NCBI GenBank assembly: GCA_000993955.1
Contig: LBZW01000005.1
Span: forward strand, 1-33,498
From: Candidatus Nomurabacteria bacterium GW2011_GWA2_40_9
GTDB lineage: Bacteria > Patescibacteriota > Minisyncoccia > Phycocordibacterales > UBA9973
Direction: 5' to 3'
Length of the DNA stretch: 33,498 nt
In this document: positions 25,641-33,498 of the stretch, one piece after another
How the letters are laid out: every line of letters begins with the position of its first letter
How positions within the stretch are numbered: the stretch's first letter is position 1
Notes under the pieces: generated by a model
What the model was told of the DNA's origin: nothing
The model's database searches: none
Seen by the model: the letters and a program-made list of their open reading frames with translations, nothing else
Translations under genes and position numbers: made by a program

Positions 25641-25884
25641 ATTGTGTTTTTCTTCCCGGATAAAAAGTAATAATTTTTATAACTCGCATTTCTATTTTAT
25701 ATACTACTCGTAACACATGACTTTTATTTAAACTTGCTTGGGCAATGAGTAATGGGAGCCGACTAGAGTCTATTTTTTCAGGTTTTATTACAGTACTTTC
25801 TACTATTTTCTTTGAAATTATAACTCCATGTTTTTCTAATAAGCTAAACTTTTCTTGAGCATGTTTTGTAAAGTATATAATCAT
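25630..25884 (-). CDS. DUF4258 family protein (TA-like partner of DUF2283)
   Basis: IIYFTKHAQEKFSLLEKHGVIISKKIVESTVIKPEKID...LRVVYKIEMRVIKIITFYPGRKTQYDK; overlaps DUF2283. Confidence 0.75.
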   Translation of the reverse strand: MIIYFTKHAQEKFSLLEKHGVIISKKIVESTVIKPEKIDSSRLPLLIAQASLNKSHVLRVVYKIEMRVIKIITFYPGRKTQYDK

Positions 25885-25979
25885 ATAAATTTACACACTT
25901 AAATTGTAACATATACAGAAAAATAAAAAAAGGCCTAATAAAAGCTAAAACGGATTTGATTTTTAAAAAATCTATTTTA

Positions 25980-26150
25980 TTAAATTCCAAAATATAGAGA
26001 TAGTGCTTCACTTAAATTTTTAAGTGCTTCTTTTTTTGTCTTGCCAAAACTAGAAATATCAACATTTAAACATTGAGACACATAATATTTCCCTTCTTTC
26101 CAAACTATATTTTGTAAATTTAACTTCTTTGAACCGAGATAACACAAATG
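25980..26150 (-). pseudogene. HicB-like antitoxin remnant
   Basis: KKLNLQNIVWKEGKYYVSQCLNVDISSFGKTKKEALKNLSEALSLYFGI lacks a clear native start and partner. Confidence 0.55.
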
Positions 26151-26160
26151 TTTTGAGGGG

Positions 26161-26352
26161 CTAAAAAATATTCTGAGTTCCGTAAAAATTGTTAAAAGCT
26201 TCTTTAGTTGCCAGATTCCCGTACTTCTCCCAGAATGCAAGAATCCGACACCTTTCTTTTGCTTGTTCGGTAATCATATGCCTAAACCGTAGCATACGAT
26301 TCCAGATTGTTATGAATCCTTTTGTTCCTTTTAATTTGTTAAATTGTCGCAT
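26161..26352 (-). pseudogene. transposase/integrase N-terminal HTH remnant
   Basis: ITEQAKERCRILAFWEKYGNLATKEAFNNFYG resembles the HTH start of IS481/IS3-like transposases; no catalytic domain follows. Confidence 0.5.
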
Positions 26353-26402
26353 AAAAAGACTTAATTAAAAGTCTCATATGTATCTGAACTTGTGCAGCAA
26401 AC

Positions 26403-26440
26403 AAAACAAAAAAGACGAACACCCGGCGTTCGTCTTTACG
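26403..26440 (-). terminator. hairpin terminator
   Basis: AAAAAAGACGAACaccCGGCGTTCGTCTTT. Confidence 0.65.
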
Positions 26441-26464
26441 GATATCTTTTTGATTAGTATATTT

Positions 26465-26740
26465 TTAAAAAAATTTTGGATGTGAACCTATATCCACTAA
26501 AAGAAGTATCAATTCCTTATCTAAAATCTTATAGAGTAACAAAATGTTTGGATAGATATGGCATTCGCGAATGCCTTCCAATTGACCCTTTAATTTATGA
26601 TCATGATATTTTGCATCAAGCGGAATTCTTTTCTGAATCAATTCAATAATTTTTTCAAGTTTTGAAACATCAAAATTCTTATTTTGCATATACAGCTTTA
26701 AAGACTTTTTATATTTCTTTGATTCAATTATTGAGAGCAT
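26465..26740 (-). CDS. yafQ: YafQ family toxin
   Basis: LDAKYHDHKLKGQLEGIRECHIYPNILLLYKILDKELILLLVDIGSHPKFF. Confidence 0.92.
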   Translation of the reverse strand: MLSIIESKKYKKSLKLYMQNKNFDVSKLEKIIELIQKRIPLDAKYHDHKLKGQLEGIRECHIYPNILLLYKILDKELILLLVDIGSHPKFF

Positions 26741-27029
26741 ATACTTTTTTACCTAAAATTGCTTCATGCATTTGTCTTGCAGTTTTATAAGTTTTTATTT
26801 TTTTATTTTTCAAATCTCTCTCAATATTTGCTATTTCTTTTAGAATTTCAGATTCATATCGTTGAGTATATCCATTTATAGTCTTCACTTCAAAAGGAAT
26901 CTTCTTCTCTTGCACGCTCTGGTATAAAAAAAGCTTCACAGCGCTAGAAATATCCAGACCCATAAGTGCAAAAGTCTTGCGAGCATCTTCTTTTATTTTT
27001 TCATCAATTCGTATATTTAAAGTAGTCAT
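26724..27029 (-). CDS. dinJ: DinJ/RelB family antitoxin
   Basis: MTTLNIRIDEKIKEDARKTFALMGLDISSAVKLFLYQSV; overlaps yafQ. Confidence 0.92.
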   Translation of the reverse strand: MTTLNIRIDEKIKEDARKTFALMGLDISSAVKLFLYQSVQEKKIPFEVKTINGYTQRYESEILKEIANIERDLKNKKIKTYKTARQMHEAILGKKVYALNN

Positions 27030-27035
27030 GATATA

Positions 27036-27063
27036 AGTATATACATTGTGCGCACAAAGTCAA
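27036..27063 (-). promoter_or_regulatory. leaderless dinJ-yafQ promoter with palindromic operator
   Basis: TTGACT-16-TATACT, -10 ends 6 nt before ATG; perfect palindrome TTGTGCGCACAA (27046-27057) in the spacer. Confidence 0.75.
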
Positions 27064-27067
27064 GCAA

Positions 27068-27143
27068 ATAAAAAATCCCAAAACGGTTGGTAATCTTTAT
27101 GCTTCGTTTTTTAGAAGCGACTTGCCAACAGTTTTGGGGATTA
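27068..27143 (-). terminator. long-hairpin terminator of fusA
   Basis: Minus strand: ATCCCCAAAACTGTTGG...CCAACCGTTTTGGGATTTTTTATTTG with a nested hairpin. Confidence 0.7.
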
Positions 27144-27170
27144 AAAATCATGGTTTTTTGATTTTATTTT

Positions 27171-29318
27171 TTATTTTCGTGCAGATATTATCATTTCCGC
27201 CACATTATTTGGCACGATGTCGTAACGAATGAATTCCATAGTGAAAGATGCACGCCCTTCGGTCATAGAGCGGAGGCCTGTCATGTATCCGAACATTTCT
27301 GAAAGCGGCACGATAGCCTTTACAACTTTGTTCATGCCACGATCTTCCATACCTTCGATCAGTGCACGCTTACTAGATAAATTTCCTGTGACATCTCCCA
27401 TAAATTTATCTGGGGTGACTACTTCTACTTTCATCATCGGTTCTAGGATCACTGGCTTTGCCATGCGACATGCATCCTGTATTGCCATTGATGCTGCTAT
27501 CTTGAAAGCCATTTCGTTTGAGTCCACTTCGTGGAAAGATCCATCCCAAAGGTCTACAGACACATTGACCATCTTGAACCCTGCAAGTATTCCACGGTCG
27601 AGTCCTTCTTTGAATCCTTTTTCACAAGGCGCAATGTACTCCTGCGGGATAGCTCCTCCTTTGATGCTGTTTATAAATTCAAAACCTTCTGACCTCTTGG
27701 TATTCTTTGGTAGGTCTTCTATTTCTTCTTTTGTCAATGCCACCATAGGCTTGACCTTGATCTTTACATGACCATAGTTTCCGCGTCCGCCAGACTGCTT
27801 GATGTATTTACCTTCTGTTTCAGATGTGCCGTTTATAGTCTCTCTATATGCTACCTGTGGCTTACCTACATTTGCTTCCACGGTGAACTCTCTCTTCATA
27901 CGGTCCACAATAATTTCCAAATGAAGTTCCCCCATACCTGCGATGATAGTCTCTCCTGTTTCTTGATCGGTGGTCACTTTGAAAGTAGGGTCTTCTTGGG
28001 CGAGACGGTTGAGTGCCATGCCCATTTTTTCTTGGTCAGCTTTTGTCTTTGGTTCTATGCGAAGTGAGATAACTGGTTCTGGAAAAACGATTCTGTTTAA
28101 TTCTACTGGAGCATTTTCATCACAAAGAGTATCTGAAGTAATAGTGTCTTTTAGACCTACTGCTGCTGCTATCTCCCCTGCATATACTTTCTTTACCTCT
28201 TCTCGGTCGTTTGCGTGCATACGCAAAATTCTACCAATTCTTTCTTTATTTCTAGTTCGAGGATTATAAACATAACTTCCAGCAGAAAGAAATCCTGAAT
28301 ACACACGGAAGAAAATAATTTGCCCTACGAATGGATCAGTAGCCACCTTGAAAGCGAGTGCTGAAAAAGGTTCTGTGTCAGACGCATGTCTAACCATAGG
28401 CTCCTCAGTATCAGGATTGATTCCCGGGATCGGAGGAATATCTGTCGGAGCTGGGAGATAATCTACAACTGCATCGAGCACGAGCTGAACACCCTTGTTC
28501 TTCAAAGCTGAGCCAGCAAATACTGGGAAAATTTCGTTTGCGATGACTGCCTTGCGGAGTACTTTTTTCAAAGTATCATAACTAGGAACTATGCCTTCTA
28601 AATATTCAATCATCAAAGCTTCGTCATTTTCTACTATTTTCTCTACAAGTTCATTGTGAAAGCCGAGCGCTTGTGCTTTGTATTCTTCAGGAATTTCTTT
28701 TTCTAATACAACATTGCCCATCTCGCCTTCAAAGTAATATGCTTTCATTTTGAGTAAATCTATCACTCCTTCATGTTTTTCTTCAAGGCCTATAGGTATC
28801 TGCATGCGGACTGCTTTTTTTGTCAGTCTGTCTAAAATAGTTTTGTATGAATGTTCAAAAGATGCACCTATTCTATCTAATTTATTTATAAAACAAATTC
28901 TAGGCACATTTGCTTCATTAGCATAGCGCCAGTTTGTCTCAGACTGTGGCTCTACTCCCGCTACTCCGTCAAACACTACCACTGCCCCGTCGAGCACGCG
29001 AAGAGAACGCTTTACCTCTACGGTAAAATCTATATGTCCTGGTGTATCTATAATATTAAATCTGTGTTTTAAATTTTTATTTTTTAAATCATAGGTAGGA
29101 GTCCAGAAACATGTTACAGCCGCAGAAGTGATAGTGATACCCCTTTCTCTTTCTTGTTCCATCCAGTCAGTGGTTGTCTCTCCGTCATGTACCTCACCTA
29201 TCTTGTGTGATACGCCAGTATAAAATAGTACACGCTCTGTCGTGGTAGTCTTGCCTGCATCAATGTGCGCAATGATTCCAAAATTGCGAACTTTTTCTAG
29301 TGGATAATCTCTTTCCAT
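27171..29318 (-). CDS. fusA: elongation factor G
   Basis: Start trimmed to [35 protein letters not shown]; 715 aa, full length. Confidence 0.98.
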   Translation of the reverse strand: MERDYPLEKVRNFGIIAHIDAGKTTTTERVLFYTGVSHKIGEVHDGETTTDWMEQERERGITITSAAVTCFWTPTYDLKNKNLKHRFNIIDTPGHIDFTVEVKRSLRVLDGAVVVFDGVAGVEPQSETNWRYANEANVPRICFINKLDRIGASFEHSYKTILDRLTKKAVRMQIPIGLEEKHEGVIDLLKMKAYYFEGEMGNVVLEKEIPEEYKAQALGFHNELVEKIVENDEALMIEYLEGIVPSYDTLKKVLRKAVIANEIFPVFAGSALKNKGVQLVLDAVVDYLPAPTDIPPIPGINPDTEEPMVRHASDTEPFSALAFKVATDPFVGQIIFFRVYSGFLSAGSYVYNPRTRNKERIGRILRMHANDREEVKKVYAGEIAAAVGLKDTITSDTLCDENAPVELNRIVFPEPVISLRIEPKTKADQEKMGMALNRLAQEDPTFKVTTDQETGETIIAGMGELHLEIIVDRMKREFTVEANVGKPQVAYRETINGTSETEGKYIKQSGGRGNYGHVKIKVKPMVALTKEEIEDLPKNTKRSEGFEFINSIKGGAIPQEYIAPCEKGFKEGLDRGILAGFKMVNVSVDLWDGSFHEVDSNEMAFKIAASMAIQDACRMAKPVILEPMMKVEVVTPDKFMGDVTGNLSSKRALIEGMEDRGMNKVVKAIVPLSEMFGYMTGLRSMTEGRASFTMEFIRYDIVPNNVAEMIISARK

Positions 29319-29388
29319 ATAACGAACACTATATATTATACAAATATTTTTTGCAAATAAAATGATAAGTCTTGTATAATAGAAAAAT

Positions 29389-29640
29389 TTATCTTGCAAC
29401 CGATAATTCTGACTCTAAATTATACAAAGGTATATTAGATATGTTTGTAAAACTTTTTATAGAAAGCTGATTTTTGGCATCTAGAATTTCAATGCCTATA
29501 GTGTTTCCTCTTTTATCTAAGTCAACCATCATCCTGTCTGAGAGTTTCAATGTATTAAAAACCTTACCTTTTTGAAAAGTTATATACAATGCATCTGCAA
29601 TTTTGTCGTATGTTGATTTCATAAGTTCTCTTTTTAGCAT
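29389..29640 (-). CDS. DUF2283 family protein
   Basis: [48 protein letters not shown]. Confidence 0.85.
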   Translation of the reverse strand: MLKRELMKSTYDKIADALYITFQKGKVFNTLKLSDRMMVDLDKRGNTIGIEILDAKNQLSIKSFTNISNIPLYNLESELSVAR

Positions 29641-29658
29641 GATCAGTAAGAACTATTT

Positions 29659-29820
29659 TCATATTTTTTGTCCGTGAAAATTTATATCAAGGATTGTACC
29701 TGTTGATTTATTTATCCAATATTCATGAGAACCCTCTCTTTGTTTATGAAAAACAAAACCATTTTCAGAAATGAAATCTATCACATCTCTATAAGTCCAA
29801 TTAAACAGTCCTCGAGGCAT
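29659..29820 (-). CDS. HicA-like toxin, C-terminally shortened
   Basis: MPRGLFNWTYRDVIDFISENGFVFHKQREGSHEYWINKSTGTILDINFHGQKI* (53 aa, below the ORF cutoff); overlaps the upstream HicB-like ORF. Confidence 0.75.
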   Translation of the reverse strand: MPRGLFNWTYRDVIDFISENGFVFHKQREGSHEYWINKSTGTILDINFHGQKI

Positions 29821-30136
29821 ATGGAAAAATTAAAAAACTATAAGGTGACTTTATTGGTTTCTTGCTTTTTATTTCTTCTATTGCCCTATAATATACATCC
29901 CAATATTCTTTTGGGGCATATCTATTAAGTAAATCATTTGACATATTTTCTGCTCGAACAACTTTCAAATGCCCTTGAGCTGCTTCTTGTATACTTTTCA
30001 TTAATTTTTCGGGGTTATTGCCTTCTTCAATAATATCAAAAGTAAGACAAACACCAACAAAAGTCTTGCCTTCTTTATATACCAAAAATTCAATAAGTCC
30101 TTTTTCTTTTGTATTTTTAACTCTCTCTATTTTCAT
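29801..30136 (-). CDS. HicB-like antitoxin
   Basis: LIEFLVYKEGKTFVGVCLTFDIIEEGNNPEKLMKSIQEAAQGHLKVV; leaderless -10 TATTAT 6 nt upstream. Confidence 0.7.
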   Translation of the reverse strand: MKIERVKNTKEKGLIEFLVYKEGKTFVGVCLTFDIIEEGNNPEKLMKSIQEAAQGHLKVVRAENMSNDLLNRYAPKEYWDVYYRAIEEIKSKKPIKSPYSFLIFPYASRTV

Positions 30137-30280
30137 ACTTAAATAATATATAATTCAAACATTTTTTGCAAACCGTTCACGGACGACGGGGCAAATAAAA
30201 ATGGCAGGGGGTTATCTGCTAAAAAAGTCCTACCAAATTTCATTCTTCCTCCTATTCAAACTCTTTAAGTTTTAATTCTA

Positions 30281-30565
30281 TTAATTCATCCATAAAACTT
30301 TATTGTTAAAAACATAATCAGTAAATGATTTCTCGGCAGAATCAAAGTCAATTATATCAAAAAAATATGGTATGGTGGTATCTTCAATTTTTTCTTTTAA
30401 ATCAGATACTCGTATACCCGAAGCATTTGCACCGATAACTCCTATATCTATGTCATTAAATCTTTCTTTACTTATAGACGAACCAAATATAAAATACCGA
30501 TTTCTAAGAGACGGATCAAAATCTTTTATAACTTCTTTTATTTGGGGGATATATCTATCTAACAT
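30281..30565 (-). CDS. nucleotidyltransferase-like protein (MNT-type)
   Basis: NRYFIFGSSISKERFNDIDIGVIG: GS...D-x-D-type motif. Confidence 0.8.
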   Translation of the reverse strand: MLDRYIPQIKEVIKDFDPSLRNRYFIFGSSISKERFNDIDIGVIGANASGIRVSDLKEKIEDTTIPYFFDIIDFDSAEKSFTDYVFNNKVLWMN

Positions 30566-30628
30566 ACTAAACATTATAGCATTTTTATTGTAAACACCAA
30601 AAAAACTTGAGTAGGAACTTTTTAGCTT

Positions 30629-31099
30629 CTACCAAGCAAAGTGAGCGAATGCCTTGTTTGCTTCGGCCATCTTGTGAGTGTCTTCTCTTTTCTTGATAGC
30701 AGACCCTTCGTTTTTTGAAGCTAGGATTAGTTCTTCGGCGAGTTTTATATGCATAGGCTTGCCTTTGCCTTTTCTAGCAGCGTCCCGGATCCAGCGCATA
30801 GCTAGAGCGAGTCTGCGCTCGGCACGAACCTCTCGTGGGACCTGATAGTTTGCACCTCCGATACGCTTTGAGCGGACTTCAGTCAGTGGGCCAGCGTTCT
30901 TTATAGCGAGGTCAAATATCTCTAGTGGATTTGGGTTACCAGTCTTTTCTTTGATCACATCAAAAGCCTGATACATGATCTTTCTTGAAGTTTCCTTTTT
31001 TCCAGACCACATGATGTAGTTTATAAACTTCTCTAACTTGGCAGAGTTGTAGATAAAGTCTGGCTGTACTATATTTCTGTTTTTTACTTTTCTTCGCAT
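30629..31099 (-). CDS. rpsG: 30S ribosomal protein S7
   Basis: MRRKVKNRNIVQPDFIYNSAKLEKFINYIMWSGKKETSRKIMYQAFD. Confidence 0.98.
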   Translation of the reverse strand: MRRKVKNRNIVQPDFIYNSAKLEKFINYIMWSGKKETSRKIMYQAFDVIKEKTGNPNPLEIFDLAIKNAGPLTEVRSKRIGGANYQVPREVRAERRLALAMRWIRDAARKGKGKPMHIKLAEELILASKNEGSAIKKREDTHKMAEANKAFAHFAW

Positions 31100-31142
31100 A
31101 TATATGATTAGGTTCTAGTTGCTAGGTTCTAGTTTCTATTAA

Positions 31143-31571
31143 TTACTTTTTCTTGTCGCCTGCTTTTGGTTTTTTATTTCCATAGAGAGATCTACTTTGT
31201 CTTCTCTTCTCTACACCTTGGGTATCTAGCACACCGCGTACTATGTGATATCGTACTCCAATCAAGTCCTTTACACGGCCACCACGAAGCATAACCACTG
31301 AGTGTTCTTGGAGGTTGTGCCCTTCTCCTGGGATATATGCAGTCACTTCCATTCCGTTTGTCAGTCGTACACGGGCTATCTTTCGGAGAGCAGAGTTCGG
31401 CTTCTTTGGAGTGGTGGTGGTCACCTTTGTACACACACCTCGTTTGAAAGGGGCAGGGAAAAATACTGGTCGATTTTTTAAAACATTGAAACCACGAGCA
31501 AGAGCCACAGTTTTTGATTTGCGGTGTACTTTTACTCGGCTTTTCTTTACTAATTGATTTATGGTTGGCAT
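31143..31571 (-). CDS. rpsL: 30S ribosomal protein S12
   Basis: Start trimmed to [69 protein letters not shown]. Confidence 0.98.
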   Translation of the reverse strand: MPTINQLVKKSRVKVHRKSKTVALARGFNVLKNRPVFFPAPFKRGVCTKVTTTTPKKPNSALRKIARVRLTNGMEVTAYIPGEGHNLQEHSVVMLRGGRVKDLIGVRYHIVRGVLDTQGVEKRRQSRSLYGNKKPKAGDKKK

Positions 31572-31614
31572 TAGTTCGTTTAATCTACTACATCTCGTAA
31601 AAAAATGCAAATTT

Positions 31615-31713
31615 ATTCCCCTCTTGAGGGGTGGCTCGGTAATCCGAGACGGGGTGGATAAATACATCCACCTCCCTCTGCTTGCTAGCAGAGTACTCCT
31701 CAAGAGGAGAATT
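31615..31713. repeat. R-family cloverleaf-like element, copy 3, inverted orientation
   Basis: ATTCCCCTCTTGAGGGGTGGCTCGGTAATCCGAGACGGGGTGGATAAATACATCCACCTCCCTCTGCTTGCTAGCAGAGTACTCCTCAAGAGGAGAAT. Confidence 0.92.
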
Positions 31714-32330
31714 TACAAAGACAACCCCGTAATGAGCTTAAACAAAAACCCCAAAATAGGTGACAAAAACTCCGAAAAGAAGAATATAAAGATAAGCAGA
31801 AAAATAATAGAATATTGTTCTATAGAATCTATTGCTCGAGAAAAAGACTGCGGAAGTAATGGAAAAAGTATTTTGGACCCATCTAGTGGAGGTATAGGTA
31901 CTAAGTTAAAGATAGCCAATGCCAAGTTTATGATGACAATAGAGTAGAGCATAAAATCATACCCAGTCGGCATATCTAGTGCATAAGTAAAACGCAAAAT
32001 AAGTCCAAAGAAAACTGCAATAAAAAGATTTGCACATACTCCTGCTGCAGCCACTGCGATGCTCCCCCATTTGCGGTCAGACAAATTGTCTGGATTATAC
32101 GGCACAGGCTTCGCCCAGCCGAAAGCAAAGCCTGTAGAGAAATACAAAAGAGCTGGAATAATCAGAGATCCCCACAAATCTAAATGCACTATTGGGTTGA
32201 GTGTGAGCCTGCCCGCATGCCGAGCAGTCTTGTCTCCGTAGAGTTCTGCCACATAGCCATGAGAGACTTCGTGAATGACGACGGACATGATAAGTATTGC
32301 TATGTAAAAGATTGCATCAATAATTTGCAT
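31713..32330 (-). CDS. M50 family site-2 zinc metalloprotease
   Basis: HEVSH zinc motif, NLVPIPPLDGSKI, multiple TM segments. Confidence 0.92.
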   Translation of the reverse strand: MQIIDAIFYIAILIMSVVIHEVSHGYVAELYGDKTARHAGRLTLNPIVHLDLWGSLIIPALLYFSTGFAFGWAKPVPYNPDNLSDRKWGSIAVAAAGVCANLFIAVFFGLILRFTYALDMPTGYDFMLYSIVIINLALAIFNLVPIPPLDGSKILFPLLPQSFSRAIDSIEQYSIIFLLIFIFFFSEFLSPILGFLFKLITGLSL

Positions 32331-32362
32331 AATGATAACTTTAATGATAGCATAAAAAAACT

Positions 32363-32611
32363 ATGGCGAAAATATGTGTTATAACTAAAAAGGGTTCAAT
32401 AGTCGGGGGCGGATACTCAAACCGTACTCGTGCGACCAAATTCAACCCGACTGGCAAGAAACGCAAATTCCCAAATCTCCAGAAAAAGAGAGTGTTTGTG
32501 CCTGAACTCAATAAAACTATAACTATCGAAGTTTCCACTCGTGGCCTCCGCACAATAAAGAAAAACGGCGTATACGCTACCCTCCTCAAAGCTGGATTGG
32601 TGAAAACTTAA
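32363..32611 (+). CDS. rpmB: 50S ribosomal protein L28
   Basis: MAKICVITKKGSIVGGGYSNRTRATKFNPTGKKRKFPNLQKKRVFVPE. Confidence 0.95.
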   Translation: MAKICVITKKGSIVGGGYSNRTRATKFNPTGKKRKFPNLQKKRVFVPELNKTITIEVSTRGLRTIKKNGVYATLLKAGLVKT

Positions 32612-32625
32612 ATAATACCGAGTGC

Positions 32626-32655
32626 TTGCATATATCTGATACTTTATGTTATACT
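32626..32655 (+). promoter_or_regulatory. promoter of candidate ncRNA
   Basis: TTGCAT-18-TATACT. Confidence 0.6.
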
Positions 32656-32661
32656 TGATGT

Positions 32662-32756
32662 ATAACTAGCTTACAAGGACAAATTCCTTTTAGGAAAAGT
32701 TTAGTAATAAACTACTTGCAAAGCTGACCGCCCCGAAAGGGGCGGTTTTCGTTTTT
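32662..32756 (+). ncRNA. candidate structured small RNA (~95 nt) with intrinsic terminator
   Basis: Outer stem AGCTT-a-CAAG/CTTG-ca-AAGCT enclosing TTCC(ttttta region)GGAA and AGTTTA-gtaa-TAAACT hairpins, then ACCGCCCCgaaaGGGGCGGTTTTCGTTTTT. Confidence 0.6.
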
Positions 32757-33300
32757 ACTCCTCTAAAATAATTAGTATTTTTTTGACAAATTTTGAATAG
32801 AGATATTGAACTCTTTCGTCCTCTGGGTTTTCGTATCTATATCTAACTACTCCAGCAATAGCATCTGCTATACGCAATGCAGGATATGCTTCATCGTTTG
32901 CTGTTTTTAATTTTTGAACAGAAATACCTTTGTCACGCAAAACTTTTTTAAATTTTCTTTCATAACTTTTACTTTTTTTACCATCTATTATCATAGATAT
33001 GACATTTCTCTCAACTACCAAGTGTTGCAAGGCATATTCGTAACCGCTACTAGCAAAAAATGGGTTTTTTATTAAAGCTATTTTTATTTTAAAATCTTGT
33101 TTGCAAATTTCTTCTATGAAAAGCTTTCTCACGCTCCATGCACTATGTGACCAATGAAAATTTTTTATCCCTATTTTCTTTTCTGCCTCTAAAACTGCGT
33201 TTTGCAAAACATCCAAATTTTCAACGGTAATATAAACCAGAGCAATAGATGATTTACCTTTTTGTTTATCTACACCTGATTCGTCTAGAAAAATGTACAT
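32755..33300 (-). CDS. DUF3800 domain protein (RNase H-fold-like)
   Basis: MYIFLDESGVDKQKGKSSIALVYI...ALRIADAIAGVVRYRYE. Confidence 0.88.
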   Translation of the reverse strand: MYIFLDESGVDKQKGKSSIALVYITVENLDVLQNAVLEAEKKIGIKNFHWSHSAWSVRKLFIEEICKQDFKIKIALIKNPFFASSGYEYALQHLVVERNVISMIIDGKKSKSYERKFKKVLRDKGISVQKLKTANDEAYPALRIADAIAGVVRYRYENPEDERVQYLYSKFVKKILIILEE

Positions 33301-33327
33301 TTGGATATTTTAACATAAAAATTTTAA

Positions 33328-33378
33328 GAAAAACGGCGCTTATGCTACTCTACTAAAAGCTGGATTGGTGAAATAAAA
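33328..33378 (+). pseudogene. ectopic 3' fragment of a second rpmB (L28) copy
   Basis: AAGAAAAACGGCGCTTATGCTACTCTACTAAAAGCTGGATTGGTGAAATAA = KKNGAYATLLKAGLVK*, matching the rpmB C-terminus KKNGVYATLLKAGLVKT*. Confidence 0.85.
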
Positions 33379-33402
33379 AAGAGGCGGCCCTACGGGGCCG
33401 CC
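33376..33402 (-). terminator. intrinsic terminator for a minus-strand gene entering from the right edge
   Basis: Minus strand GGCGGCCCCGTAGGGCCGCCTCTTTTTTATTTC. Confidence 0.75.
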
Positions 33403-33407
33403 TTGAA

Positions 33408-33497
33408 CTAATAATGCGTGCGAATGATTTTGGGTGGTTTTGGGTTTTGATTTTTTGGTTTTGGTTTTGGCCTGGGATTTAGTGGGTGGTGGTCGCA
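33408..33497 (-). CDS. C-terminal end of a Lys/Pro-rich protein, truncated at the window edge
   Basis: Frame ...CDHHPLNPRPKPKPKNQNPKPPKIIRTHY* stops just before the terminator. Confidence 0.4.
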   Translation of the reverse strand, partial: CDHHPLNPRPKPKPKNQNPKPPKIIRTHY

Positions 33498-33498
33498 A

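Overview
AT-rich Candidate Phyla Radiation (Parcubacteria-like) chromosome segment. Its backbone is the minus-strand ribosomal-protein supercluster: rpsL-rpsG-fusA ... tuf-rpsJ-rplC-rplD-rplW-rplB // rpsS-rplV-rpsC-rplP-rpmC-rpsQ-rplN-rplX-rplE // rpsN-rpsH-rplF-rplR-rpsE-rplO-secY ... adk-pyrH-map. There is no rpmD (L30) between rpsE and rplO, as expected for CPR. The cluster is split by accessory islands containing two DUF4143/AAA_14 ATPases, HigBA and HicAB toxin-antitoxin pairs and a tandem-repeat protein. A further patch of small TA-like genes lies between fusA and tuf, and a HicBA/DUF2283/nucleotidyltransferase patch lies between rpsG and fusA. The main unexplained signals are: (1) almost every r-protein spacer longer than ~40 nt holds a large inverted-repeat element, including a five-copy family with a compensatory-change variant and a three-copy cloverleaf-like family; (2) a probable structured ncRNA with its own promoter and terminator after rpmB; (3) a candidate rpsN leader switch whose 15-bp helix ends at the start codon; (4) repeated terminator-promoter modules with an (AG)n tract in the -35/-10 spacer; (5) recurrent leaderless promoter geometry on accessory genes; (6) internally deleted, frame-disrupted rpsC and secY. 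All calls come from reading the sequence; no searches or folding programs were run.
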